From assembly GCA_001778275.1 (NCBI GenBank), contig MFGM01000051.1, positions 1-8,119 of the forward strand: DNA of 8,119 nt, read 5' to 3'. Every line of letters begins with the position of its first letter. Within the stretch, counting starts at the first letter, position 1. The notes beneath the pieces are model-generated. The model was not told the origin of the DNA. It saw nothing but the letters and a program-made list of their open reading frames with translations, and did not search any database. The DNA comes from Candidatus Falkowbacteria bacterium RIFOXYC2_FULL_48_21. GTDB taxonomy: Bacteria; Patescibacteriota; Patescibacteriia; UBA11705; JABHMO01. The position numbers and the translations under genes are program-made. Shown in pieces: positions 1 through 5,676 of this stretch.

Positions 1-1344
1 AGGTATGAAGTTGCATTCATCCTTTGCCGGTAGCCGCAACCTTAGAAATGCGAATAACTTGCTTGCCTGCCGAAGCCTTGGCGAAGGCAGGTCCGGTGAG
101 CAGAATTGTAAAAAATATTCATCCGCGCCTGACGCTTGATATTTTTCCACGAAAAGTTTGGCTTTGCTCAAGCCGATGATATTCTCTCTCGCTTCTCTGC
201 ACCTTATACAGTGACAATTCTTCCCAATTCTTTCCAATTCCTTTTTTAATTCTTGCCTTAAATTTGAAACAAGATTGCCGGCCACAATGCTTTGCTCCGG
301 AATATCGCGAATTAAACGAATAATGCGCACTCGATCCGGCACGGCCAACTTCATCTTGATCAGTAAATTCAAAAGTTGCTTATCCGAATACGGCTTGAAG
401 TCGCCTCGTTTCCATAAGTGATAAAGCTTGGAGTTTTTTGTCACCACCGTCGGATAAATTTTGAGCAAGTCCGGCTGATATTCTGGCTTGGAAAAAAGTT
501 TTTTAAATTCGCGCAAATCCTTGGTCGGAGTGGCGCCGGGCAGGTTCGGCATGATGTGGTAAGCGATTTTGAAGCCGGCCTTTTTTAAAAGTTCCGTTGC
601 CCGCATCACCTCCGCCTTGCCGTGGCCGCGATTGTTGAACTTCAAAATCGCGTCGTCCGCGATTTGCACGCCCAGCTCCACTTTTGTGGCGCCATACTCT
701 CGCCATCGCTTGATTTCCGTTTCACTGATATAATCCGGCCGCGTTTCGAGCGTCAGCGCCACGATCCGGTGCTTGGCTCGTTCGTTTCGTGTTTGCGCTT
801 GAGCTAGGTTCGCGGAGTTAACTTGATTGCACGCGTCGAAGCAGCGCTTGATGAATTGTTTTTGATAGACAACCGGCAAACATGACCACGTACCGCCCAT
901 TATAATCAATTCAACTTTGTCTGTGGCATGTCCGTTCGCTTCGAGGGCGCGTAATCGTTGAGCCACTTGTTTGAATGGATCGAACTTCAACGAAATAGCG
1001 CGCATCACGGCCGGTTCGTTGGAAAGATAACTTTTTGGCATGTTTTCTTCCGTGGGACAAAACAAACATCGGCCCGGGCAGGGGAAGGGTTTTGTCAAAA
1101 CGGCCACCGGCGCCACGCCGGATAAAGTTCTAATCTTTCGCTTGCGTAAAAGATTTTCCAGCTCGGGATTATTTTTTATTGTGCCGTGTTTCAGTTCGGT
1201 GTGATACAAATTTAAAAGCGCGGCATTCGATATCATGCCGACTTTTGCTTTATTCGCGAATTTGCGTTTCAACTTATTCAGCCGGTTCGCGTTTTTTATC
1301 CGCGCAGAAGCGAGGGAGTGGAGCAGGATTCGATTCTCGTTCAT
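1..1344 (-). CDS. elp3: Elp3-family radical SAM / GNAT tRNA uridine-modifying enzyme (C-terminus cut by window edge)
   Basis: Elp3 enzymes use a radical SAM [4Fe-4S] domain and an acetyl-CoA-binding GNAT domain to place a carboxymethyl group on C5 of wobble uridine in tRNA. The reading frame is open for 448 codons from ATG at 1344 to the left edge. The cluster motif CPGRCLFC has Cys at residues 89, 93 and 96. Other family hallmarks follow in order: DKVELIIMGGTW (about 142-153), LETRPDYIS (199-207), VELGVQI (222-228), NNRGHGKAE (238-246), AGFKIAYHIMPNLPGAT (256-272), LLKIYPTVV (293-301), and a CHCIRC cluster (377-382), probably the zinc-binding part. Only the beginning of the GNAT half (AFLRLRLP, about 432-439) is visible; full proteins are about 520-550 residues. 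The ATG lacks a Shine-Dalgarno sequence and the frame stays open upstream, so the start is less certain than the identity. Residues 415-428 look like a palindromic-element insertion. Confidence 0.95.
   Translation of the reverse strand, partial: MNENRILLHSLASARIKNANRLNKLKRKFANKAKVGMISNAALLNLYHTELKHGTIKNNPELENLLRKRKIRTLSGVAPVAVLTKPFPCPGRCLFCPTEENMPKSYLSNEPAVMRAISLKFDPFKQVAQRLRALEANGHATDKVELIIMGGTWSCLPVVYQKQFIKRCFDACNQVNSANLAQAQTRNERAKHRIVALTLETRPDYISETEIKRWREYGATKVELGVQIADDAILKFNNRGHGKAEVMRATELLKKAGFKIAYHIMPNLPGATPTKDLREFKKLFSKPEYQPDLLKIYPTVVTKNSKLYHLWKRGDFKPYSDKQLLNLLIKMKLAVPDRVRIIRLIRDIPEQSIVAGNLVSNLRQELKKELERIGKNCHCIRCREARENIIGLSKAKLFVEKYQASGADEYFLQFCSPDLPSPRLRQASKLFAFLRLRLPAKDECNFIP
66..91. 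repeat. Small palindromic element inside the elp3 coding sequence
   Basis: The arms CCTGCC (66-71) and GGCAGG (86-91) surround an inner GCC-TT-GGC (75-82), with matching GAA internal loops on both sides. It is translated in frame as part of elp3 residues 415-428 (Cys-Ser-Pro-Asp-Leu-Pro-Ser-Pro-Arg-Leu-Arg-Gln-Ala-Ser). This falls between FLQF and KLFAFLRLRLP, where Elp3 homologues as I remember them have a shorter acidic loop. The same CCTGC/GCAGG ends recur in intergenic palindromes at 3966-4000 and 7171-7190, which supports a dispersed element rather than chance. Confidence 0.7.
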
Positions 1345-1392
1345 GGTGATTCGAATGAAGGAATTATTTGTAATGGCAAGAGGGCGGCATTT

Positions 1393-1407
1393 CGGGTCTA
1401 CGACCCG
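1393..1407. repeat. Perfect inverted repeat upstream of elp3
   Basis: CGGGTC and GACCCG flank a three-base centre (TAC). The repeat lies about 50-60 bp upstream of the elp3 ATG, immediately beside the next inverted repeat. It could be a regulatory dyad or a piece of a degenerate mobile element; the sequence alone does not decide. Confidence 0.5.
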
Positions 1408-1409
1408 AG

Positions 1410-1444
1410 TTACTTTTGTAACCAAAAGTAACCAAAAGTTTTGG
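1410..1444. repeat. Overlapping inverted and direct repeats built on ACCAAAAGT
   Basis: TTACTTTTG (1410-1418) pairs with CAAAAGTAA (1423-1431) across a four-base loop. The unit AACCAAAAGT occurs twice in tandem, and CCAAAAGTTTTGG (1432-1444) is a further near-perfect palindrome. These overlap, so only one hairpin can form at a time. Confidence 0.55.
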
Positions 1445-1703
1445 GGGCGCTTATTCGCCGTGGTGCTTTGCGCGCGCGTGGGGCATGCGATGGGCTCACC
1501 AAGCTGCCCCCAAACCCCCACGCAATTATTTCGGGTGTGGTGTTGAGTGAACGGAGCCTGCACCGAGCCTGTCGAGGTGCCCCAGACCCCGTGGTATGAG
1601 ATGTTTTGTGCGGCTAAGATTTAAATGACTATGTTTTGATATTTCTAACGGGGTGAGTGCCCGACCAACGGCGGGCGCGAACCCCACCCTCTGGTAAGAG
1701 AAG

Positions 1704-1742
1704 CCCCCTCCCGACGAAGCGGAGCGGAGTACAGGGAGGGGG
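1704..1742. repeat. GC-rich hairpin of the CCCTCCC/GGGAGGG type, copy 1
   Basis: Nine-base arms CCCCCTCCC (1704-1712) and GGGAGGGGG (1734-1742) surround a 21-base loop. GGGGGTGGG follows to the right. The layout is shared with the hairpin at 3011-3037 (also followed by GGGGTGGG), so the two probably belong to one repeat family. Together they flank the gene at 1768-2844. This copy lies just beyond that gene's stop codon in its direction of transcription and may end up in its mRNA tail, but no strong T-run makes it a clear terminator. Confidence 0.6.
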
Positions 1743-1767
1743 AAGGGGGTGGGTGCGACTGTGCCCG

Positions 1768-2844
1768 CTATGGCAGAATTTTAAAGTCGTTCATTATCTG
1801 ATTGAACTGCTGTTCGGCGGTGGCGATGTCTTTCGCGTTGAAAACGATGAGGTCGAGATGAATGAATTTCTTGGTGGAAATCATGATGTCGCCGAAAAAT
1901 TGGGCGCCTTTGTTGATCGTGTATTCTTTGCCCTCCACCACCGTATTGTAAACAAACTTCGTCTTTTTCGCCGGCTTGACACCGACCATCGCGTCCTTCA
2001 CGTAAATCAAGCTGGCGTTTTTCCGCGCGGGGATTAACATTTTCGCCAGCGTATAATCTTTCGAATCTTCAAGTACGAAAATTTTCATCAGTCCAACGCC
2101 ACTCGCCAGCGTGAATTCGCGCTGATCAATGACCGGCAGACCGTTGAACTCGGTTTCTTCTTTGTAGTTCGGATTGACCGCCCAGTCGTTTGGATATTTG
2201 AGCGCGTATTGTTCCGGTACGGTTTGCGAGCTTTTGGTGTAGTTGAACGGAATTTTGGCGAGGTTGGCGTTCGAAATGCCGACGCCAAGATAGTACATGA
2301 TTTCAAACGCGTTTTGCGGTCGGCCAAGGAAATAGCGCCGACCGTCCGCCGGATTCACGTACCAGCCTTCGCCGTGTTGTTCCACTTGGAGTAGAATGCG
2401 ACCTTTGAATTTGTTGACCAATGTTTGACTCACGCTGATCTGGCCTGAACCGTTTGGGTTGGTTAGTTCGTCAAGTTCGGTCGGATCAGCAATGTCGTCA
2501 TTGTCCGTGTCCGCGCTGTTCGGATTGGTGCCGAGCGCTGATTCAAGGTCGTTCGGCAGTCCGTCGTTATCATTATCATTACCGGAATACGCCAAAATAC
2601 CAACCGGAATTTTTGCGATGTTCGCGTTTGAAATGCCAAGACCCAGCTCTCGCATGATGTTGAACGCGTCAGCCGGCCGACCGAGGTAATAGCGCAGTCC
2701 GTCCGTCGGATTCACGTACCACGCTTCGCCGTGCGATTCGACCTGCAGATAAATTTTGCCGACGTGTGATGCCGCGCTTGCTAAATTTGGTAAACATGTA
2801 ATAATTGCGATAAGTAAGATGAGCGCCGTTTTTGTTTTTTGCAT
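1768..2844 (-). CDS. Secreted protein with two WYVNP/YYLGRP repeats, TSP3-like linker and a C-terminal domain of unknown function
   Basis: The product has 358 residues. A signal peptide (1-25: MQKTK, a hydrophobic run, then ASA-A) lacks a proper lipobox, so it is probably released or wall-associated. Two copies of a 53-residue domain (about 28-80 and 148-200) match at 38 of 53 positions by hand count and share LQVE-HGE-WYVNP, RYY/FLGRP and GISNAN-AKIP. Between them lies a thrombospondin type-3-like acidic stretch (89-131, DNDNDG and DTDNDD) likely to bind calcium. The last 150 residues (about 208-358) resemble a compact alpha/beta domain, perhaps PsbP-like; this is only an impression. Such repeats recur in CPR cell-surface proteins, but I know no established function. 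I chose the ATG at 2844 because it begins the signal peptide; the longer frame to 3081 runs through a palindromic repeat. Confidence 0.85.
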   Translation of the reverse strand: MQKTKTALILLIAIITCLPNLASAASHVGKIYLQVESHGEAWYVNPTDGLRYYLGRPADAFNIMRELGLGISNANIAKIPVGILAYSGNDNDNDGLPNDLESALGTNPNSADTDNDDIADPTELDELTNPNGSGQISVSQTLVNKFKGRILLQVEQHGEGWYVNPADGRRYFLGRPQNAFEIMYYLGVGISNANLAKIPFNYTKSSQTVPEQYALKYPNDWAVNPNYKEETEFNGLPVIDQREFTLASGVGLMKIFVLEDSKDYTLAKMLIPARKNASLIYVKDAMVGVKPAKKTKFVYNTVVEGKEYTINKGAQFFGDIMISTKKFIHLDLIVFNAKDIATAEQQFNQIMNDFKILP

Positions 2845-2863
2845 ATTCGTTATACGAATTATG
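2845..2863 (-). promoter_or_regulatory. Possible -10 element and dyad abutting the start codon of the secreted repeat protein
   Basis: The dyad ATTCGT-TAT-ACGAAT (2845-2859) touches the ATG at 2844, and CATAAT (minus strand, 2858-2863) is a five-of-six match to a -10 box. This would give an almost leaderless mRNA. No good -35 is visible and there is no Shine-Dalgarno sequence, so the call is weak. Confidence 0.3.
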
Positions 2864-3010
2864 AATTTGCGCGAATTATTTGAAAGAATGGATAGCGATT
2901 GGCTGAGTGAAATAATTGTGATTCTCGAGCCGAAATAAATAAAATGTGGGGCGAGCGAGGCCAGCGTAGCGGGACGAGTCGAGACCAGGCCGTCCGCCAG
3001 GACACAATCT

Positions 3011-3037
3011 CCCTCCCGCGAGCCGCGAGCGGGAGGG
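3011..3037. repeat. GC-rich hairpin of the CCCTCCC/GGGAGGG type, copy 2
   Basis: Perfect nine-base arms CCCTCCCGC (3011-3019) and GCGGGAGGG (3029-3037) surround a nine-base loop, followed by CCGGGGTGGG. It lies in the divergent interval between the secreted repeat protein and the methyltransferase. It shares arm sequence and right flank with the hairpin at 1704-1742. Confidence 0.65.
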
Positions 3038-3122
3038 CCGGGGTGGGCCATATTCTTGTGAAAGAATCCAATTGCGACCATCGCTTGCTTGGCTGTTATA
3101 TGATAAAGAATACACTAAAATT

Positions 3123-3812
3123 ATGAATCATTCAAATGACGATTTGCTTAACTTGAACAAACGCGCGTATGACAAAATCGCGCCCGCTTTTTCCGCGTCC
3201 CGCTCTTACGTTTGGCCGGACCTGTGGCCGTTCATGGAATATATCAAGGATGGCGACCGCGTGCTGGATCTCGGTTGTGGCAACGGTCGCTTGTTGATGT
3301 TACTCGCAGAGAAAAGCGTTGAATATCTGGGCGTTGATTTTTCGGAAAAATTGATTGAGCAGGCGCGAGTCAATCGGCCGGACAAAGAGTTCGCGGTGAT
3401 GGATGCGTTGGATTTGAAGTTGCCGGACGACGCGTTCGACGTTGTCATTTGTGTTTCCGTTTTGAATCACATCCCGCTCGACAAACAGAATCTGTTCGTG
3501 GCCAACGTGAAGCGCGTGTTGAAGCCGGGCGGCGTCCTGCTCATGGCGAACTGGAACTTGTGGAATATTTTCAACAAAAAATCCGTTTGGTTCAACGGCT
3601 TGAAAAAAGACGTGATGACCACGTGGAAAGGGGGCGGGGAAAATGAGCCGCTTTATTATTACGCGTTCACCAGGCGCGCATTGAAAAAACTGCTCGAACG
3701 CGGCTGTTTGGTCGTTGAGCAAAGTTTTTATTCAAGAAAAGGAAAGCGGACGCACGGTTTGTTCGGGCACAATATAATTACTATTGTCAAAAAATCAAAC
3801 ATAAACATTTAA
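3123..3812 (+). CDS. Class I SAM-dependent methyltransferase, Trm9/ALKBH8-like
   Basis: The product has 229 residues. Motif I is VLDLGCGNGRLL (47-58); GVD (70-72) ends strand 2 with the acidic residue that binds the SAM ribose; MDALDL (93-98) and LKPGG (133-137) complete the fold. The N-terminal YDKIAPAFSASR plus Trp31-Pro32 (16-32) closely resembles the Y-x-x-I-A-x-x-F-S-x-T-R ... W-P signature of Trm9, which methylates carboxymethyluridine in the tRNA anticodon to mcm5U. The C-terminal D-V-x-x-x-W (163-168) and the YYYAF ... L-x-x-L-x-x-x-G pattern (178-194) also match the Trm9 layout from memory. A general methyltransferase for another substrate is possible. The ATG at 3123 begins the conserved region and has no Shine-Dalgarno sequence; the in-frame upstream extension to 3072 looks non-coding. 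Its possible upstream partner, elp3, lies on the other strand about 1.8 kb away. Confidence 0.85.
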   Translation: MNHSNDDLLNLNKRAYDKIAPAFSASRSYVWPDLWPFMEYIKDGDRVLDLGCGNGRLLMLLAEKSVEYLGVDFSEKLIEQARVNRPDKEFAVMDALDLKLPDDAFDVVICVSVLNHIPLDKQNLFVANVKRVLKPGGVLLMANWNLWNIFNKKSVWFNGLKKDVMTTWKGGGENEPLYYYAFTRRALKKLLERGCLVVEQSFYSRKGKRTHGLFGHNIITIVKKSNINI

Positions 3813-3820
3813 ACTACGTT

Positions 3821-3846
3821 GCTCCTATGCACTAGTGCATGGAAGC
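3821..3846 (+). terminator. Imperfect hairpin after the methyltransferase gene, possible weak terminator
   Basis: A perfect 14-bp palindrome (ATGCACTAGTGCAT, 3827-3840) is extended on both sides to a 13-base stem (GCTCC... paired with ...GGAAGC) with one mismatch and one G-U pair. It begins nine bases after the stop codon, but what follows is only AAAATTTCTT, a poor T-run. It could instead be a DNA dyad. Confidence 0.35.
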
Positions 3847-3878
3847 AAAATTTCTTGGTCGTCAGTAAGCGCGTTTTA

Positions 3879-3907
3879 TTGAAAAATTCATTCCTTTGCG
3901 GTAGAAT
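3879..3907 (+). promoter_or_regulatory. Sigma-70-type promoter of murC
   Basis: The -35 TTGAAA (3879-3884) and -10 TAGAAT (3902-3907) are separated by 17 bp. Both boxes are five-of-six consensus matches at ideal spacing. The predicted start near 3914 gives a leader of about 125 nt that contains the palindrome at 3966-4000 and a CT-rich direct repeat. Confidence 0.7.
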
Positions 3908-3965
3908 GAGATTGACAGTGATTCTTTATCTTGGGTTTTTCGGCTTTGTGCTTTGAGCTTTCTTT

Positions 3966-4000
3966 GCCTGCCCGCAATGCATAAGCATAGCGTCGCAGGC
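3966..4000. repeat. Palindromic element in the murC leader
   Basis: The ends GCCTGC (3966-3971) and GCAGGC (3995-4000) enclose CGC/GCG and an inner ATGC-ATAA-GCAT hairpin with a small bulge. The ends match the elements at 66-91 and 7171-7190. In the murC mRNA it would form a stem about 40 nt upstream of the start codon. Just before it, the 7-base unit GCTTTGT/GCTTTGA/GCTTTCT is repeated three times (3943-3963). Confidence 0.6.
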
Positions 4001-4005
4001 GGGCT

Positions 4006-4030
4006 CCTTGCCCTTTGCCCCTTGCCCTTT
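4006..4030 (+). repeat. CT-rich direct repeat just before the murC start
   Basis: CCTTGCCCTTT occurs at 4006-4016 and again at 4020-4030, separated by GCC. It occupies the place where a ribosome binding site would be expected, and none is present. The second copy ends eight bases before the ATG. Confidence 0.5.
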
Positions 4031-4038
4031 CGCTGACC

Positions 4039-5424
4039 ATGAACTTGTTAAACTCACATAATATCTTTATCAGCGGCATAGGCGGAATCGGCACATCTGC
4101 CCTTGCGCGTTTTTTTATTTCCCGTGGAGTGACGGTTAGCGGCTCCGACGGCGTCAAGTCGGAAATCACGGAGGCGCTGGAAAAGTTGGGCGTTAAAATC
4201 TATTACAAACAAGAAGCGGCGAGCGTGTCGCCGGATTTTGATTTATTCGTTTATTCCGCGGCCGTGCCGCCGGAAAATCCGGAGCGGCAAAAGGCCAAAG
4301 AATTAAAAATTTTACAAAAAAGTTATTTCGAAGTGCTCGGCGAGGTGAGTCGTGAGTTCAAGACCATTGCTGTTTCCGGTACGAATGGCAAGTCCACGAC
4401 CACAGCCATGATCGCCGGCATTTTGATTGACGCGGGGATTGACCCGACGGTGATCGTTGGCTCGCAATGTTCGAAGCTTGAAAGTAACTTTCGCGCCGGT
4501 AAATCTGACCTGTTCGTGGTTGAGGCGTGTGAGTATCGCGCGCACATGTTGCTGTTGAAACCGCAAACGATCGTGCTGACGAATATTGAGGAAGATCATT
4601 TGGATTTTTACAAAGATTTGAATCACATTATTCAAACTTTCCAGCAATACGTGAACGGTTTGCGGGCGGCGGATGATTTGTTGGTTTATAACAGTGACGA
4701 CGTAAATATCCGCACGCTCAAATTGCCAAAGTGCAAGCGCATCAGTTACGGCTTTATTCCGGGCGCGAACGTTTGCGCGGAAAACGTGCGCAAATTGCCG
4801 GGCAAGCAAATGTTCGACGTGATTTATTACGGTCAAAATATCGGCGAGTTTGAGTTGAACGTGCCCGGTAACTTTAATATCTACAACGCGCTCGCGGCGA
4901 TTGCTTATTGCTTGACGCTGGACGTGCCGATCGGCAAGGTGAAGCAAAGTTTGCGCGAGTACCGCGGCATTTGGCGCCGGTTTGAAGTTATTCGCAACGA
5001 TAACATCGCGCTCATCTCCGATTACGCGCATCATCCGACCGCCGTGGATGGCACCCTGCGCGCGGCGCGGGAGTTTATGCCCGGCCGGAGAATCGTGGCC
5101 GTATTTCAGCCGCACCAAAAAGACCGAACAAAAAAGTTGTTCAATGACTTTGTGAAAAGTTTCAGCGCGGCGGACGTTGTCGTCCTGCCGGAAATATATG
5201 ATGTTGCCGGGCGAGAAGAAGTCGGAATGCAAATTAGTTCAGATGATCTGGCCAAGGCGATGAAGGCGTTTGACCCGAAGAAACAGATTTATTTTACCGG
5301 CGATCTTGATAATACCGTGGTGGAAGTTAAAAAGCTGATTAAAGACGAAGACGTGGTGATTGTGATGGGGGCGGGCGATGTTTACAATATTGTGGGGGTG
5401 TTGCGAGCAACGCCTGCCGGCTAA
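4039..5424 (+). CDS. murC: UDP-N-acetylmuramate--L-alanine ligase (MurC)
   Basis: MurC is the cytoplasmic ATP-dependent ligase that attaches the first amino acid, usually L-alanine, to UDP-MurNAc in peptidoglycan synthesis. The 461-residue product has normal family length and all three domains. GIGGIGTSALA (13-23) is the nucleotide-sugar-binding Rossmann loop. SGTNGKSTT (113-121) is the ATP P-loop, with Asn and Ser where classical MurC has His and Thr (GTHGKTTT). EACEY (162-166) stands where classical enzymes have EADES. TNIEEDHLDF (181-190), PGNFNIYNALAA (276-287), RRFE (313-316), DYAHHPTAV (328-336), FQPHQ (356-360) and MGAGDVY (443-449) complete the signature. The start at ATG 4039 is preferred over the in-frame TTG at 4015, which lies in a CT-rich repeat. 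No Shine-Dalgarno sequence is present. A good promoter lies upstream at 3879-3907. Confidence 0.97.
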   Translation: MNLLNSHNIFISGIGGIGTSALARFFISRGVTVSGSDGVKSEITEALEKLGVKIYYKQEAASVSPDFDLFVYSAAVPPENPERQKAKELKILQKSYFEVLGEVSREFKTIAVSGTNGKSTTTAMIAGILIDAGIDPTVIVGSQCSKLESNFRAGKSDLFVVEACEYRAHMLLLKPQTIVLTNIEEDHLDFYKDLNHIIQTFQQYVNGLRAADDLLVYNSDDVNIRTLKLPKCKRISYGFIPGANVCAENVRKLPGKQMFDVIYYGQNIGEFELNVPGNFNIYNALAAIAYCLTLDVPIGKVKQSLREYRGIWRRFEVIRNDNIALISDYAHHPTAVDGTLRAAREFMPGRRIVAVFQPHQKDRTKKLFNDFVKSFSAADVVVLPEIYDVAGREEVGMQISSDDLAKAMKAFDPKKQIYFTGDLDNTVVEVKKLIKDEDVVIVMGAGDVYNIVGVLRATPAG

Positions 5425-5435
5425 TGTGAATCGTT

Positions 5436-5600
5436 ATGAGCGTTGAAGCGTTGTTGCGCAAAAAAGCGCGCGTTCGTAAACAAGAGAAACGGCACTATGC
5501 CAAGAGTTCGGCCACGCTGGCCGGGCAAATTTCGCGTACCAAAACAGCCAAACATTATCGCGACGGGAGGGGTGTTCGGGTTAAGGTGATGATGAAATGA
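5436..5600 (+). CDS. Small basic protein of 54 residues, unknown function
   Basis: This frame begins 11 bp after the murC stop, so it is probably read from the same mRNA. The product (MSVEALLRKKARVRKQEKRH..., ending VRVKVMMK) is strongly basic, with many Lys and Arg, few acidic residues and no membrane segment. That composition suits a nucleic-acid- or ribosome-binding peptide, but I recognise no family. There is no Shine-Dalgarno sequence. The opposite strand is also open across the region, which weakens the coding case. Position and same-strand spacing are the main support. Confidence 0.45.
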   Translation: MSVEALLRKKARVRKQEKRHYAKSSATLAGQISRTKTAKHYRDGRGVRVKVMMK

Positions 5601-5676
5601 GGGATTATCCCCAATTTGCTTCATGAATGGGAATTTGATATATTTGAATCATAAGGCATAAGAAGCTAAAAATATT

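Larger units (their letters stand above)
1345..1767. other. Gene-free interval rich in inverted repeats
   Basis: I see no convincing gene here. The stretch lies upstream of elp3 and downstream of the secreted repeat protein, both on the minus strand. It holds hairpins at 1393-1407 and 1410-1431, a short imperfect hairpin at 1560-1580 (GCACC/GGTGC around GAGCCTGTC), another at 1659-1676 (GCCCG/CGGGC), and the CCCTCCC-type hairpin at 1704-1742. The open frames that cross it show no family features and are broken up by the repeats. I found no convincing promoter for elp3. Confidence 0.6.

Noticed and set aside
1235..2037. Plus-strand open frames (1235-1546 and 1657-2037)
   Set aside because: They run through elp3, hairpin repeats and the antisense of the secreted protein, with low-complexity translations and no domain.
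2845..3081. N-terminal extension of the secreted repeat protein
   Set aside because: The frame stays open to 3081, but the extension is translated GC-rich palindrome, and it would bury the signal peptide that starts at 2844.
3085..3116. Promoter for the methyltransferase (TTGGCT / TACACT or TATGAT)
   Set aside because: The boxes match poorly and the better -10 candidate (TATGAT, 3099-3104) has no -35 at suitable spacing.
3300..3722. 140-codon minus-strand open frame across the methyltransferase
   Set aside because: It is antisense to a well-supported SAM methyltransferase and has no recognisable motifs or start signals.
4015..4038. TTG start adding eight residues to MurC
   Set aside because: The extra residues come from a CT-rich direct repeat, and the ATG at 4039 fits the usual distance to the GIGGIG motif.
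4312..5232. 306-codon open frame on the minus strand across murC
   Set aside because: It is antisense to a clear MurC with every family motif. Its translation is Arg/His/Gln-rich and shows no family features, so it is a shadow of murC codon bias.
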